Positions 27,616-39,133 of a stretch of DNA of 64,000 nucleotides are shown one piece after another. Under the pieces are notes generated by a model. The model was given only the letters and a program-made list of their open reading frames with translations. It was not told where the DNA came from and made no database searches. Both the position numbers and the translations under genes were made by a program. The stretch lies in NCBI GenBank assembly GCA_018136815.1, contig CM030941.1, positions 3,987,559-4,051,558 of the forward strand. The letters run 5' to 3'. How positions within the stretch are numbered: position 1 is the first letter of the stretch; every line of letters begins with the position of its first letter. The DNA comes from Isochrysis galbana (taxonomy: Eukaryota; Haptophyta; Isochrysidales; Isochrysidaceae).

Positions 27616-30600
27616 ACCACCATCCCGATCCGATCCCTACGCCGCTTGGGGAGAAGAGCTGTCGACGCGGCGATTCTCCCCCTGTCTCTAGCTCTATTCA
27701 GTCCTCGACGGTGGGAGCCGCCTCGCCGGCTGAAGCCCCCGCCGAACGGCTATCTCGGAAGCCGGAGTCGACACTTGACCCGGGCTCCTGGAAACAGGTT
27801 TGCCCCGGAGATAGTCGCGACCCGACTCTCCGAAATTCGTGTACGTCTACAAGTTCTTCTATTACTCCGCACGCTATTAGGATGTTAGGGGCCGATTCTC
27901 GCTCGCTGCCCCTCTTGGAATCTATTTCTACGGATACTATGCTGTCTTCGGTTTCTTCTAATTCTCCTAGGTCTTTCGACGCATCTTCATCCCTGGATTC
28001 ATCCCCCGACGGCCCTGCCCAAGGGGGTGGGCTAGGTGGATCCGACGCGTCTTCGGTCTCTTCGTTTCGTAAACAGTCAGTTGTAAAGCCCTCGAGGGCT
28101 GTCGACTCGGTATCATCTTCTGCTCTAGGTTCTATGGATAGGTCCGACGTGGCCGCTGCCGCGTCCGAAAACGTTGTTGCTGCTTTACCTGTTTCTGCTC
28201 TTTCCCGGCGGGACCCCACTGGAGACCTCTCTCCCAAGGGCCATAGCCGGAGCCGCTCTGCGGACGAATTGTCGTTGTCTACCGTAGGTTCTCGTGCAGT
28301 GGAGGCGGAGACTTGTGCCTCCTCCTCACCTCTCTCCCCGGTTCGTTATATTTCTCCGTCATCGTGTTCATTCTCTCGTCTCGAAGTTGCACCTGTTCTC
28401 GTTTCTGACCTGGTTCCCGACCCGGAAGGGTCGGCTTCCGGAGTCAATGAAGATGAAGGTTCCAAGGGAGCTGCGGCTTTCCGCGCTCACGCCGTGGCCA
28501 CCCCAGACTCGGGAGACGCAGGGGCCGTCGATTACGATCTCTCGTCGCGCCCCACACGGACGCCGGCGTCTCCTCTTTCTCTCGGCTCTCCGGAGGATCC
28601 CTGTTCCAGGGATCGCCCGCCGGAGCCAACCCCCTTCAGGTCTAGCCCACCGAAACTTCAGGGCGACGACCCCCTCCCCCTGAATTCTACTGCCGAGGCC
28701 ATCCACCGGATCGCCGTGGTTGGTTGTTCCTCGGCCGCCAAGTCTACTGAAGCTGCCCGCGCCCCTACGCGCGAGCTCCAAATGTTAGCCGCCTCCCGTG
28801 CCCGGGCTAGCGGTTCCTCCGTCATCTTGCCCCGCCATCTCGCCGAAGCTGCTCTAGCCTTGCGGCGGCCGCACGCGAGCACTCATTCATCACCCTCTGC
28901 CGTACTGCCGACGCATTTTGACGAGCTTTGCGCTGAGTTAGCGGCGATCCACGACGCCGTGACGTTCGACGCGGCCGAGGGGATTCCTCCACCCCGCGTT
29001 CTAGTCGTCGGTGAAGCTAGCGGGGTCGTGTCTTCGATGTTCCTACTCGCCGGAGCGCACGTCGCGACGTGCGATCTACGACCGTCGGAGATCGACTACA
29101 TTCCCCACTTCTGCGGAGATGCTCTTCACATTCAAAACCTCGGTTGGGACCTCGTGGTCGCGCATCCGCCGTGCACGTATTTGTCGGCGGTGAGTTGCCA
29201 GTGGCTCGATCGGGAGCCGGGACGACGCCAGGCTCTCGAATCCGCCGCTAGAGTCTTCCTCGCCATGGCAAGCGCCAACGCGCCTTTCGTTGCCGTCGAA
29301 AATCCTCGAATGCACGCGGAAGCCTCCGCCTTAGTCGGGGGGTTGCGACCGCGGCAGTTTGTGCAGCCGTGGCAGCACGGCACGGGCCATCAAAAAGCAA
29401 CTGGCCTGTACCTGACGGCTTCACTCCCGCCCCTGCAGCCTTCGAAGATTGTCGAGGGACGTCTATCCGCGATGGCGGATCTATCGCCGTCGCCCCACCG
29501 TGGCGCCCTTCGCAGCCGCACCTATGTGGGCATTGCCGGTGCAATGGCGGCCCAGTGGATGCCGGTCTTGCGCCGTTATGCGCGCGAAGCCAAGGCGTCG
29601 CGTTCGCTCGACTTCACGGTGGACTGGGCAATTTCCCAAGCCGCTGCCAGCTTGAGAGAACGCCCTTCGCTTTGCTCGACCGGCTTCGAACTGGCTGAGC
29701 CGAGGACGGCTCTGGCTCGCTTCATGGAGGGGGGAGGCGAGGCAGCTTCTAGCTCTCACCTCACGCCTCCCAGCGGTACGCTAGTGTCCGATTCGGTAGT
29801 CGTGATCTCAGACGCGGGCCCCGTTGCCGATGCGTCTCGCCTGCTCCATCGGAAGGACTCGGAAACCAACGCATCGCAAGACGGGACCGTGGCGGAAGTG
29901 GACTGCTTCACGCCGTGGGAGTGGCCCATAAGGGACCGCTCTACAACGCCAGGCCCTCCAAACACGGTGAAGAAGCGCCGCAGCAAGTGGCAGGTCTTCG
30001 ATCGTGATGTAATTTCGGGGGTCCATCGGTGGCAGGATGTCACGCCTTCCATCGCCCAAGAAATCGCTGAGCAAGCGGCAGCTGCGGAGCCGTCGGAACC
30101 TTCCATCTTGTCTCGACTGGGCTCCCAAGGCATCAATGCACTATCTCCGAGCGCCTCCTTCACGGCTGGCGACGAGGGAGTGGCCGAACTGACCAATTCG
30201 TTCGTAGCCGAAAGGCCACTCGAAACCTGGGATGTCGGGCCCGACTCGGGAGAAGATGACACGCCCGAGATGCCAGAACACCGGAGCATGCAGACCCTCG
30301 AGACCAAGCCCTCCGACGCCGCCGAAGGAGAGGGTACTCCACGGGCACTGTGTTGCGATGGGGCTGCCGCTAGGGGTCTCAGTGCGGCTGGTTTTTCCGA
30401 GTTGTCGAAGCTTCCGAAGACAGACTTGCAGAAGTCCCTGGAGAAGGAATGGTCACGCCAAATGGATCAACCTCGGCATCCGACGGACCGTCGAGGGCTA
30501 GGCTATGATGGCGTGCCTAACCCCTCTAGTTCGGCAAAGGCATCCCCATACTCTTCAATACCATTCGTGCCGCAGACGGTAGCCGCCGCTATCGAGCGAG

Positions 30601-32659
30601 TGCCCCACGTCGATGAATCTTCTCCGTCCAGGCCAGCCTCCAATCCAACCACCCCGTCACCCGGAGCCGGAACCTCGCTTCCAGTAGAATCTATCGCGGA
30701 CACGCCGCCGCCGCTCTACCCTCGTCACTGCCTCTATGTCCGCGATCTCGTGGTCTGCCGTGCCGATGGCGACCGCGCAGCTCAAGGGTTCGTTCTCCCG
30801 GACGTTGCTCTCACGGTGAACAGCACCCTGGCTGACACTGGAGCGGGCCCGTCAGTAATCACCACTGCTCTTCTCGATCGACTACCTGAAGACGCTTGCG
30901 TCGAACGCGTATCGGACGCTACCGTCCCCAACCTACATGGGCCGGACGGCCTTCCTCTCATCACTAGGGGCCGGGCTAGCCTCGTCTTCTCCTTGTCCGG
31001 TCGCCTCTTCCGTCATTCGTTCGCGGTCATCGAAGGGAACCCGATGCTTCTGCTCGGGAACGATTTTTTGGCCGCTCACTCCGCTACCATTTCTCTCGAC
31101 GCCGCGAGCTCAGAGGGAAGCCTCCGCCTCCGTCCGGCCTCTGGCGATGCAGAAGACTCTTCAAGAGTCCTTTCCGAATGCGTAGTCAGAGTTTCCACGG
31201 CGCCGCCCCCAGTCGCGGACTCCGGCTTCGTCGGAGCTATCTCGATGTCACCCGGTCAGCCGCTGACTGTCGACTTTCTGGAGAGGTCGACGGCAACACG
31301 AGAGATCCCGGCCGGATCGGTGGGTGAGGCTGCTGCTGATGCTAGGCAGCCACTCTATACACCTCTCTTTGAGTCTGCCGACGAGTTTGCGGCCAAAGCT
31401 CCGGCGTCTACCTCGTCCGAATATCTTCTCTACACGGAGCAAGCGGTGACGATTCCTGCCTTCCACCGCGCAACCATCTGGGTTAGGGTTCCGCTAGCTC
31501 TCCGAGATCATTCGGACTGCGCGATGCTGGTCGACCGCCTACCAAACCGCGAGGCTCTCGATTCGTCCCCTCTCGTAATGCCCACGGTGGTCACGCCCAC
31601 GGACGATCATCGCATCGCGGTGACGATCGTCCACACCGGGGTCAATGCGCTGACCCTGCCGTCTCTGCATCCGATAGCTTCGCTCCAGGTGCGCTTCAAG
31701 TTGCACCGGGGCTGGACTCCGACTGGAAGCGAGGGGGATGGTGACCCTGTCACCGCGCTGAGCGAGGAGCAACGAGCCCTACTCGACTCAGCCACCATCG
31801 ATCCAGACCGGCTTCTTTCCGACGATCAACGAGAAGAAGTACGCCAACTCTTGGCCCGGCGCATCAAAGCTTTCGCGTTGCACCCGGGGGCTCCAAACCA
31901 TACGCACGTTCTCGAGGTGGAGTTGCCACTCAACCCCGGCGCTGTTCCTCACCGGCATGCTCCGTCTAGAGTGGGCCGCGCAGGCGAGCTCATCATAGAA
32001 GAGGAGGTAGCCAAGATGGAAGCCGCCGGCATTATTCGCAAGTCAAATTCGGCTTGGGCTTCCCGAGTAGTCCTGGTCAGCAAGAAAGATGGCTCCGTTC
32101 GATTCTGCGTGGACTACCGCGACACGAACGCCAAGCTACGCGTCGAGGATAGCCCTCTACCCCTCATTGTAGAGGCTATTGATAGGCTAGCGTCCGGCCA
32201 AGGGCCGCTCAGTTCTCTCTTTTTATGTACTCTCGATTTAGCCTCTGGTTTTTGGGGCATCCCGATCAAAGAATCGCACAAACATATCACCGCTTTCACT
32301 ACCCACCGCGGCAAATACGAGTTCAACTTTCTACCGTTCGGCATCCAATCAGGTCCCTCCTACATGTGCCGCTTGATGGACATCGTTCTCGGTGCGCTAG
32401 CGTGGGAGATCTGCATGCCTTACCTCGATGATGTGGGCATCTGGTCAACGGGCGTGGGTCCTTCCGAAGAGGCCAGGGCACAAGCTTCGTTCGAGCAAAT
32501 GCTTCACCGGCTAGACCTAGTTCTCGAGCGGCTAGAGTGGGCCGGCCTGACCTGCAAGATGTCCAAGTGTGTCTTCTTTGCCACCTCTACGGAGTACCTC
32601 GGTCACGTTGTCTCGAGGGAAGGTCTCAAGATGGACCCGAAGAAGGTCGCAGCTGTCGC
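27546..32659 (+). CDS. pol: Element B Pol, methyltransferase to reverse transcriptase part
   Basis: Open from the Gag UAG, in the same frame. It contains the Ser-rich linker, methyltransferase-like domain (about 28999-29615: HPPCTYLS, VENPRMH, RSRTYVGIAGAM), a KKRRSKW-containing spacer, a HPTDRRGLGY motif before the protease, protease (LADTGAGPSVI, LLLGNDFLA) and reverse transcriptase (FCVDYRD, YLDD). At about 32660 one base fewer than in D (GCCGAATCGA against GCCGTTATCGA) shifts the frame. The amino-acid sequence is otherwise the same as in D, whose entry gives residue positions. Confidence 0.9.
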
Positions 32660-35184
32660 CGAATCGACCCGTCATCCATCAACTCCTTGGAAGCGGTTCG
32701 ATCTTTCCTCGGCCTTTGCTCCTACTACCGTCGATTCATTCGCCAATTCGCCGCTAAGGCTGCTCCTCTCACTGCTCTCACGCGGAAGGGCTGCGACGTG
32801 GCAAAGGAGTCCCAGTCCGAGGAGTGTCGCCGAGCTATCCAAGAGCTCAAGACAGCGATCACTTCGGAGCCCGTCTTGACTCCACCCAGGGATGATCGGC
32901 CCTTCATCGTCAAGACCGATGGGGCTAGCAAGTTGGGCATCGCCGGCATCCTCTCGCAGCTAGGAGACGATAACCGTGAACGAGTCGTTGGGTACTACGC
33001 TCGCAGTCTCACCTCGGCCGAACGCCATTGGACGGTGACCGAGATCGAACTCTTGGCTGCCCTGGAATCAATCCGAAATTGGCGACCCTACCTTTGGGGG
33101 CGTCGGTTCAAGTTAGTCGTCGACCACTCCGCGCTGCGATGGCTGCATACCATGAAGGATCAAGTAGCCGGTGGGCCAGCCTCTCGGCTGACTCGGTGGG
33201 CTCTCAAGTTGGCTGAGTACCGGTTCGATGTCGAACATAAACCAGGAGCTGTTCATCAGGATGCTGACGGGCTGTCCCGGCTAGCATCCCTGGAGCCGGA
33301 ACACGAAGACGAACCACTCGCCGGCCCAGCGTCGTTAGCGGTACGTGAGCCTGGCTCAGAGTCTCTAGCCGAGCATGAACGGTCTCATCCGGTGGCTGCC
33401 ATCACGCGCTCCGTAGCTACGGCGCGAGGGCTTCAAGCTTGGACCGATCTCGTCGTCGAGCCTCCGATTCCGGGCCCGCCATCCAGTCCAGTTATTTGGC
33501 TCCGGGTACGCCGACTTCCGAAGAGATGAGAGCGGCCCTGGCGGAAGATCCGTTCGTAGAGCCACTCCTAGGCTCAGGAGAGACGGCAACCACGAGCCAT
33601 CAGGCCAAGGGTCGCCTCCGCCGGCCGCCGCCTCAGGCCCCATTGCCGACGATGATTCGTGTTCCAGTTCTGTCGCTCCCGCTCCCTGCTCAGCAATCCA
33701 AGATGTTTCGCCGTTTCGTCGTTCACGATGGGCTCGTCTACTATCGCACCGTCCTTGACTCCACCGACCCGGACTCGCTAGTGCTCTATGTTCCGCCCTT
33801 GTTGCGGTCTCGCTACCTCTTTGCCTACCACGATCGCTCCGGTCACCTTGGAGTTTCTCGTATGTCCGGTCTTCTTCGTACTCGGGTATACTGGCCTGGC
33901 ATGTCTTCCGACGTTGCATCCTACGTCCGGGAATGCCACGAGTGCACCCTCGCCAAGCCGCTACCTAGGGCTCTAGCGTCGCCCTCCGGTCTCTCCGTGG
34001 GCACCTACCCCTTTGATGTGGTCTACTGCGACGTGCTCGCACTGGCTCCCACTCACAACTTCGTGCCTGGAGTCTCGGGTTACGACAAGCTGGTCGTCTT
34101 CATCGACTCGCTCACTCGATGGATTGAGGCTGAGCCTTCGAATGGGGATCCTTCGTCGGAGGTGGCCTTGGACATGTTCATCCGCTTGATTGTGACGCGT
34201 TATGGAGTCCCTAGGCAGCTTCGAACCGACGCCGGTTCGAATCTATGTTCGGTTCTTGTTTCGCGTATTCTGGAGCTCACCGGGACTGATTTGTCGAGTA
34301 CAGAGCCGTACGACATGAAGGTGTAGGCTTCGTCGAACGCGCTCAGCAAACGCTCATCGTTTGATGCGCGCCTCGAACGAGGGTGGCAGCCATTGGGTCG
34401 ACCATTTGCCGTTCCTACTCCTCTCGTTGAGGGCTTCTTCCGGTCGTGTTACCTCCCGGTCTCCAGCGTCTTTGATCTTTGGGCGTGAGCTGCGTCTGCC
34501 CGCTCAACTCTCTGATCCGAAGACCGTTTCGCCAACTGCTCTCGAGGCGGCGTCCGCCGACGTTCGCTCGTACGCATCCAGGCTCAATGCGAGCCTCCGC
34601 CTCTCTGGTCCAGCGCTCTCGAGGCTACCCTAGCCGCTCAGGCTGAGTCGGCCCGTGACGCTACCATCAAGTCTCAAAGACCAGCGCGTTTCGAACCTGG
34701 GGATCGCGTCTGCATGCGATTACCAGGCCATGCCAACAAGTTGCAATTCATCTACTCGGGTCCCTACGCGTCGTAGAGGCTCTGTCCGACACTAGGTACC
34801 GACTCCGTGATCTGGAGAACCGGTTAGTCAAGGAGGAGGTGCATATCTCGAACCTCCGGCCGTATCATACTTTCGTTGATGAAGAGCCGCTGGCTGACGA
34901 CGAGTACATCGTTGAAAAGTTGCTCGATCGTCGTAGCCATGGCGTTCTATCGAGTACCTCGTGAAGTGGCGTGGCTATTCTTTCGAGAAGCCACCTGGGA
35001 GCCTCGTTCCGAGTTGCTCCGTCGTTGTTCTGATTTGCTTGATGATTATGATCGCTCCGTCGAAGAGACTGTCCAGAAGATGTTGAGTCCCGGAAGCAAC
35101 TTCTTCGTCGGCCAGGGATACTCCTCTTCCTCCCGTTCTCGATGCGCCGTCTTCGCGCACTCGATCCAGGCTCCATCTCGTTGA
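32660..35184 (+). pseudogene. Element B Pol, RNase H-integrase-chromodomain part with multiple 1-nt indels
   Basis: RNase H, zinc finger, integrase and chromodomain are all recognisable but split into several frames. Single-base differences from D occur near 32660, 33441, 33587, 34311, 34356, 34606, 34769 and 34945, mostly losses in short runs. Density rises towards the gap at 35328. I read most as consensus errors at a contig end rather than inactivating mutations. Confidence 0.8.
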
Positions 35185-35327
35185 TCCCATGTCTTGGTAA
35201 GGGACCCGTCCCTCTAGGCTAGCCCCACGCCTCGGCTAGGGCTCCGAGTTCAAGAGCGAATCATGGAGGTGCTTGAACGCGCTGCCTGCGCTCTACACCC
35301 GGCGCAACACCCGAGCAAAGCTCCTGT

Positions 35328-35427
35328 NNNNNNNNNNNNNNNNNNNNNNNNNNNNNNNNNNNNNNNNNNNNNNNNNNNNNNNNNNNNNNNNNNNNNNNNN
35401 NNNNNNNNNNNNNNNNNNNNNNNNNNN
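35328..35427. other. Assembly gap (100 N)
   Basis: Exactly 100 N. The left side is the tail of element B; the right side is unrelated sequence leading into the WW-domain gene. Confidence 0.99.
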
Positions 35428-35480
35428 CACCCTACTGGCCGAACGGCCGGTGCTATCGCCATCTATTTTTCCTATCGCAG

Positions 35481-36586
35481 AGAATGAGGAGTTGTGGACG
35501 CCTCGGCTGCGCTCACCGCCGAAGGGCTCGCGCGGGAGGCACAAGAGCGCTCGAGCATCGGGCGCTGCGGTAACGCGTGCATACGCACTCTACCTTGGTC
35601 TCGACCCGGATCGCGACACCGAGCACATGTGGATCGCGGAGGCCGCGGCGACCGAGCCATTGCCTGATGGATGGAGCGAGTCGCGAGATCCCGAGGGGCG
35701 TCCATACTACCACAATAGCGTGACAGGCGAGGCGTCGCGGCAGCACCCCCGCGATGACGACTTTCGCCAGTTGGCCATGCGCGCGAAGCTCAACTCCCTG
35801 CACTCGTCGACGGCGGCCAAGCCCTCGGCGGGTGACTGGTCGACGGTGCAGATGAAGTCGATCGAGCAGTCGCTATGCTCGGCAGCCTCGGCGCCAGTAC
35901 GGGCCCTCGTGCAACTCGCCTCTGTGGGCGGGACGCTCGCACCGCCCAGGTTCACTTTCGAAATGCTATTGGACGAGGACACACGCCTCACTTGGATGGA
36001 CGCGATCCTATACGATCCGCCGCGGCTCAATCTTTACCAGCTTGGCTTCGAGGAGGCGCCAGGCGACGTTCGCGAGCACTTCATCCGGCTGCACAAGGGC
36101 ACGTACACCCTCTTGCGTAGACCGCGAGGGAAGACTGCAGTGGGAGGACACGATGAAGAGCTCGCTGCCGTGATCTTCAACAAGGATGTGCAGAGAATGA
36201 CTCAAACCATGGAGCTTGTCGTGCCCAGGATGAGGAAGGACGGCGTGGTCGTCGCACACGTCTCAGAAACCGATGGCGGCTCCCTCGTGCAGGCATACAA
36301 TCGGGGTGAAACGTGCGCCGTTTTGGTGTTTGTGGGCGAAGTGCGGATTGACGTGCCGCCTAACATGCCCCCGAACTACGGTGTACGGCTCTCGCTTCCC
36401 AAGACGGACTCGGGCAACCTGCTCTTGCAGAGGCTCGGTAGGCATGGGCCGGGACGAGCTTTCCTCGAGTATCACGAGCCCCTTGCGCCGATCCAGGCAT
36501 TCCTTTGCGCATTGGCACTGATCCACTGGAGTGACGGGGCCGGACTGCAACAGGCGCCCATTCCGCGTGACAAAACAAACAAATGA
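35481..36586 (+). CDS. WW-domain protein, CEP164-like N-terminus, possible Tubby-like C-terminus (5' end missing)
   Basis: A likely internal or last exon: a pyrimidine-rich acceptor (TTTTTCCTATCGCAG) precedes 35481, and the frame is open to TGA 36584-36586. The segment ALYLGLDPDRDTEHMWIAEA followed by PLPDGWSESRDPEGRPYYHN and TGEASRQHP is the helix-plus-WW arrangement of the CEP164 N-terminus, a centriole distal-appendage protein of ciliated cells. The second WW tryptophan is replaced (Arg/Gln at SRQHP), so ligand binding may differ. The C-terminal 230 residues include EELAAVIFNKDV, CAVLVFVGEVRIDVPPNMP and YHEPLAPIQAFLCALALI, which resemble the strands and final buried helix of Tubby domains; that match is tentative. 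Such a fusion would suit ciliary membrane or transition-zone function. Upstream exons lie in the gap or another contig. Confidence 0.6.
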
Positions 36587-37210
36587 AAATGAGGCGAAAT
36601 TTATTTGTGTGGATCAGATGATATCGGTACAAAAAATCTCAACAAACTAGCCGCTATTCCCATTGCGCGAGTCGGAGTACTAGTGCTACTCCTATCTACT
36701 CGCCCTCACCGTCCACATCCCTTTCCCATCCCCCTGTTTCCTTCACGCGGAGTCCCGGGGGAGGAGCGGCCGCGCACACTGCTTCGACCAGAGGCGTGCT
36801 GCCCTTGGTAGTGTACCGGGGCCGCACCCCCCGCGGGGGAGCCGATGCACATCGCGCCGTGCGCATGCACGGCGTGCACATGGGTGATTGCGTGATTGCA
36901 GCTCATCACACATGTCCCATGGGAGATCTAACGTACACTACTTGTTTTACGTAATTGTGCGACCGGGTACCGCAGGGGATTGCTATGCGCACGCACGGCC
37001 CCCCCGCGGGGGCGCCGATGCACGGCGTGCACATGGGTGATTGCAGCTCATCAGAGGGGAACAGCCGCTATGCGCACGCACAGCGCCGCTCCGCGGGGGA
37101 GCCGATGCACATCGCGCCGTGCGCATGCACGGCGTGCACATGGGTGATTGCAGCTCAAGCACGATATCGACAAAAATAGAATATTGGTGTGTATAAATAG
37201 CCATGGACAT
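36587..37210. other. Intergenic with dispersed 61-bp repeat
   Basis: No gene. It contains the repeat described separately and a TATA-like GTATAAATAG (about 37189) just before the LINE-like element. Confidence 0.5.
36831..37151. repeat. GC-rich repeat cluster (three copies)
   Basis: A 61-nt sequence starting CCGCGGGGGAGCCGATGCAC occurs at 36831-36891 and 37091-37151, exactly 260 bp apart. A shorter copy lies at about 37007-37057. Each contains GTGCGCATGCAC or GGCGTGCACATGGGTGATTGC, with inverted GTGCA/TGCAC elements. Confidence 0.85.
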
Positions 37211-37228
37211 TTGATAGCTCAACTCGAC

Positions 37229-37745
37229 AACTATCGTTAAAACGATAGGGTCATGGAGCGCGCGCCGCCGCCCGCTCTCGCCGCCGCTGCCCTCGCCGCG
37301 ATGGACGAAGGACTCATGGACACGCCGCTGTCGCCGAAGCGACCGCGCCAGGATGACCCTCCCAGCCAGGTGGGCACAAGAGCCAGCGGGCCGCGCCCGA
37401 GCACCACAGAGAACGGAGCGTTCCAAGCCTGCATGCTGGCAACAGCCAGCATGCAGCACACCCACCTCACCCTCCACAGCCCCACCACCAGTCACCACAC
37501 ACCAATGGGACGCTCCACCAGGGGAGGCCTCCGGGCCCGGCCCCTAGGCCTGTCCGGCCCCCACACTCCGAACCAGGCCTCAGGTAGCGCACCGAGGCCG
37601 GACCCCGGAAACCGAAGAAAAAGGAATGAAGGGGGGCAGGGAAAGAGGTGGAGGGAGGGAACCTAAGGGCGGTGTAAGTGTAAGTAGGAAAGGGAGACCC
37701 AGTCAGTAGTAGGTGTGTAGCCCAGAATCTTCAGATGTTTTTTTT
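37229..37745 (+). mobile_element. LINE-like retroposon, internally short (517 bp), 18-bp TSD
   Basis: Flanked by TTGATAGCTCAACTCGAC at 37211-37228 and 37746-37763. It starts AACTATCGTTAAAACGATAG, a perfect hairpin, and ends in a T-run (37738-37747, partly shared with the duplication). The long duplication indicates target-primed reverse transcription. It keeps the 5' end and ORF start but lacks reverse transcriptase, so it resembles a non-autonomous derivative. Confidence 0.75.
37253..37666 (+). CDS. LINE-like ORF (137 aa)
   Basis: Begins MERAPPPALAAA with SPKRPRQDDPP, homologous to the 3573 ORF, then a Pro/Thr/His-rich tail and a basic C-terminus (GNRRKRNEGGQGKRWREG). It occupies most of the retroposon. 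The basic tail suggests nucleic-acid binding. I recognise no domain. A mobile-element protein or relic. Confidence 0.45.
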   Translation: MERAPPPALAAAALAAMDEGLMDTPLSPKRPRQDDPPSQVGTRASGPRPSTTENGAFQACMLATASMQHTHLTLHSPTTSHHTPMGRSTRGGLRARPLGLSGPHTPNQASGSAPRPDPGNRRKRNEGGQGKRWREGT

Positions 37746-37807
37746 TTGATAGCTCAACTCGACTGATGTCCCACGATTGACGGAACGACACCTCAAAGGA
37801 ATGAGGG

Positions 37808-39133
37808 TGTCGCATTCATCCTAGATGATGCGATTTCCAGGCTCTTGTTTCCAGGTCCTTCGCCGTGCGGCCACACGGTGAAGCTCAGGTACATCTAGGT
37901 TGGTAGGGTTCGTCCCTAGCGATCTAGAATTCGAGTTCTCGTTTCGTTCCTTCTAGCCTGTCTGTCAGGTCTAGATTCCGGGTTTCCTCCTTTCGGGTAA
38001 TCTTGACCCAAAGGAGCCAGGTCGCCTGTCACTCGCTGCGCGCTTGTCTCAGGCTCTCGAGTTACCTTGTGAAGGCTTGTTTAGCTTCTTGCAAGGTTTG
38101 TCGTTTCTTGTTGGGTTCCGGTTCTTTCTTGGGACCTGCTGACTTTCGTTGTTGTCCAGGCCTGTTCTTCGTAGGTTCTGCTTGGCCTGGTTAGGGTTTC
38201 GTTGAATCCCCGCGTTCGGCGTTTGGCGTTGGCGTTCGGAAATTTCCTCTCACATTCCCTAGGTCCGCTACCCTTGGCTTGTAGGTCCTTGCTTCTTTCT
38301 TCTCGGTCAAGGTTTTGGCGAGCGAGTCGGTTGCTCTATCCGCTCGAGAGATTTGAGGTTTAATTTGCTATCTCCCCTTGGAGACCGGTGTAGGTTCGCT
38401 TCTTAGGTGAGGGAATCTTTCCCCTTGATGCAAGTTACATGCAAGCCTTGGCCCCTTTGGTGTTTCCTCCCCTTGGTTGCTACTCAGGGTTGTTCGTTAG
38501 AAGCGTCTAGAAGGTTCACGCTCAACGGCAAGATTTCCTCTGTCGTGAAGATATCTCGTTGCGATCTGTATCCAAAGTGATCGCCGTGGTCGCGCGACAG
38601 GACGCTCCCCTTCGGACTCTCCGCTACGTGGGAAGTTACAACGGAGACACGCTCCGGCCGTCGCTGCGGAGTCTCTCTCTCTCGCTCGCTCTCTCTCTCC
38701 GTCTCTCGCGACGTGTTTGAGTTATCGGTGATTTGGGGTCGCGGTTGCTTGATAATTTGCTTGGTTTGGGTGAATGATTCCGGTGTGTTCGTGGGTCGGT
38801 GTATCCTGTTGTTCTCAGCTTCGTTGTCCGTCGTTGTTCGCTGCGTCGCTGCACTCAAGCAGCTTAGGCTCCCTCCCTGAGGGAAGAGTTCTTTGTAGGT
38901 CTAACAATCTCTTACAACCCATCACACTAGGGCCGCTAGGAGCGCCTCGCCGCCCCACAGCCCTTCGTTCGCCGTTCGTTCCCCGTCCAGACACCCAAAT
39001 GGGGTTGCCCGACCCAGTCCAGAATTTCATTCACCCGACTCCCGGTGGGGAGGAGGGCCAAAGCGCCGCGCTAGCCGCCGGTGCTGCTCGCGACGGAGTG
39101 GCTCAGAGCCCTCCGGCTCCGCTCGACTCGACA
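37808..39133 (+). repeat. 5' LTR of element C (1326 bp)
   Basis: TGTCG...CGACA ends. It aligns along its length with the B LTR, with scattered substitutions and small indels. The gag ATG (38999) lies inside, with 45 LTR-encoded codons, as in B. Confidence 0.93.

Larger units (their letters stand above)
23640..35327 (+). mobile_element. Element B: Ty3/Gypsy chromovirus with methyltransferase domain (3' end in gap)
   Basis: 5' LTR 23640-24962, Gag, Pol and part of the 3' tail; the gap follows. It is preceded by target duplication CAGTC. Over 26.2-32.6 kb it matches element D without length change (constant offset 24093). Towards the gap it accumulates single-base deletions. It is probably the same insertion as element D; a complete element would be about 13.3 kb. 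The internal sequence begins AGCACGAAATC, without a canonical TGG primer-binding site. Confidence 0.9.

Noticed and set aside
27698-28237. Minus-strand ORFs of 100-180 aa repeated in elements B, C and D
   Set aside because: They are antisense shadows of the Ser-rich Pol linker; they recur only because the elements are copies and have no recognisable domain.
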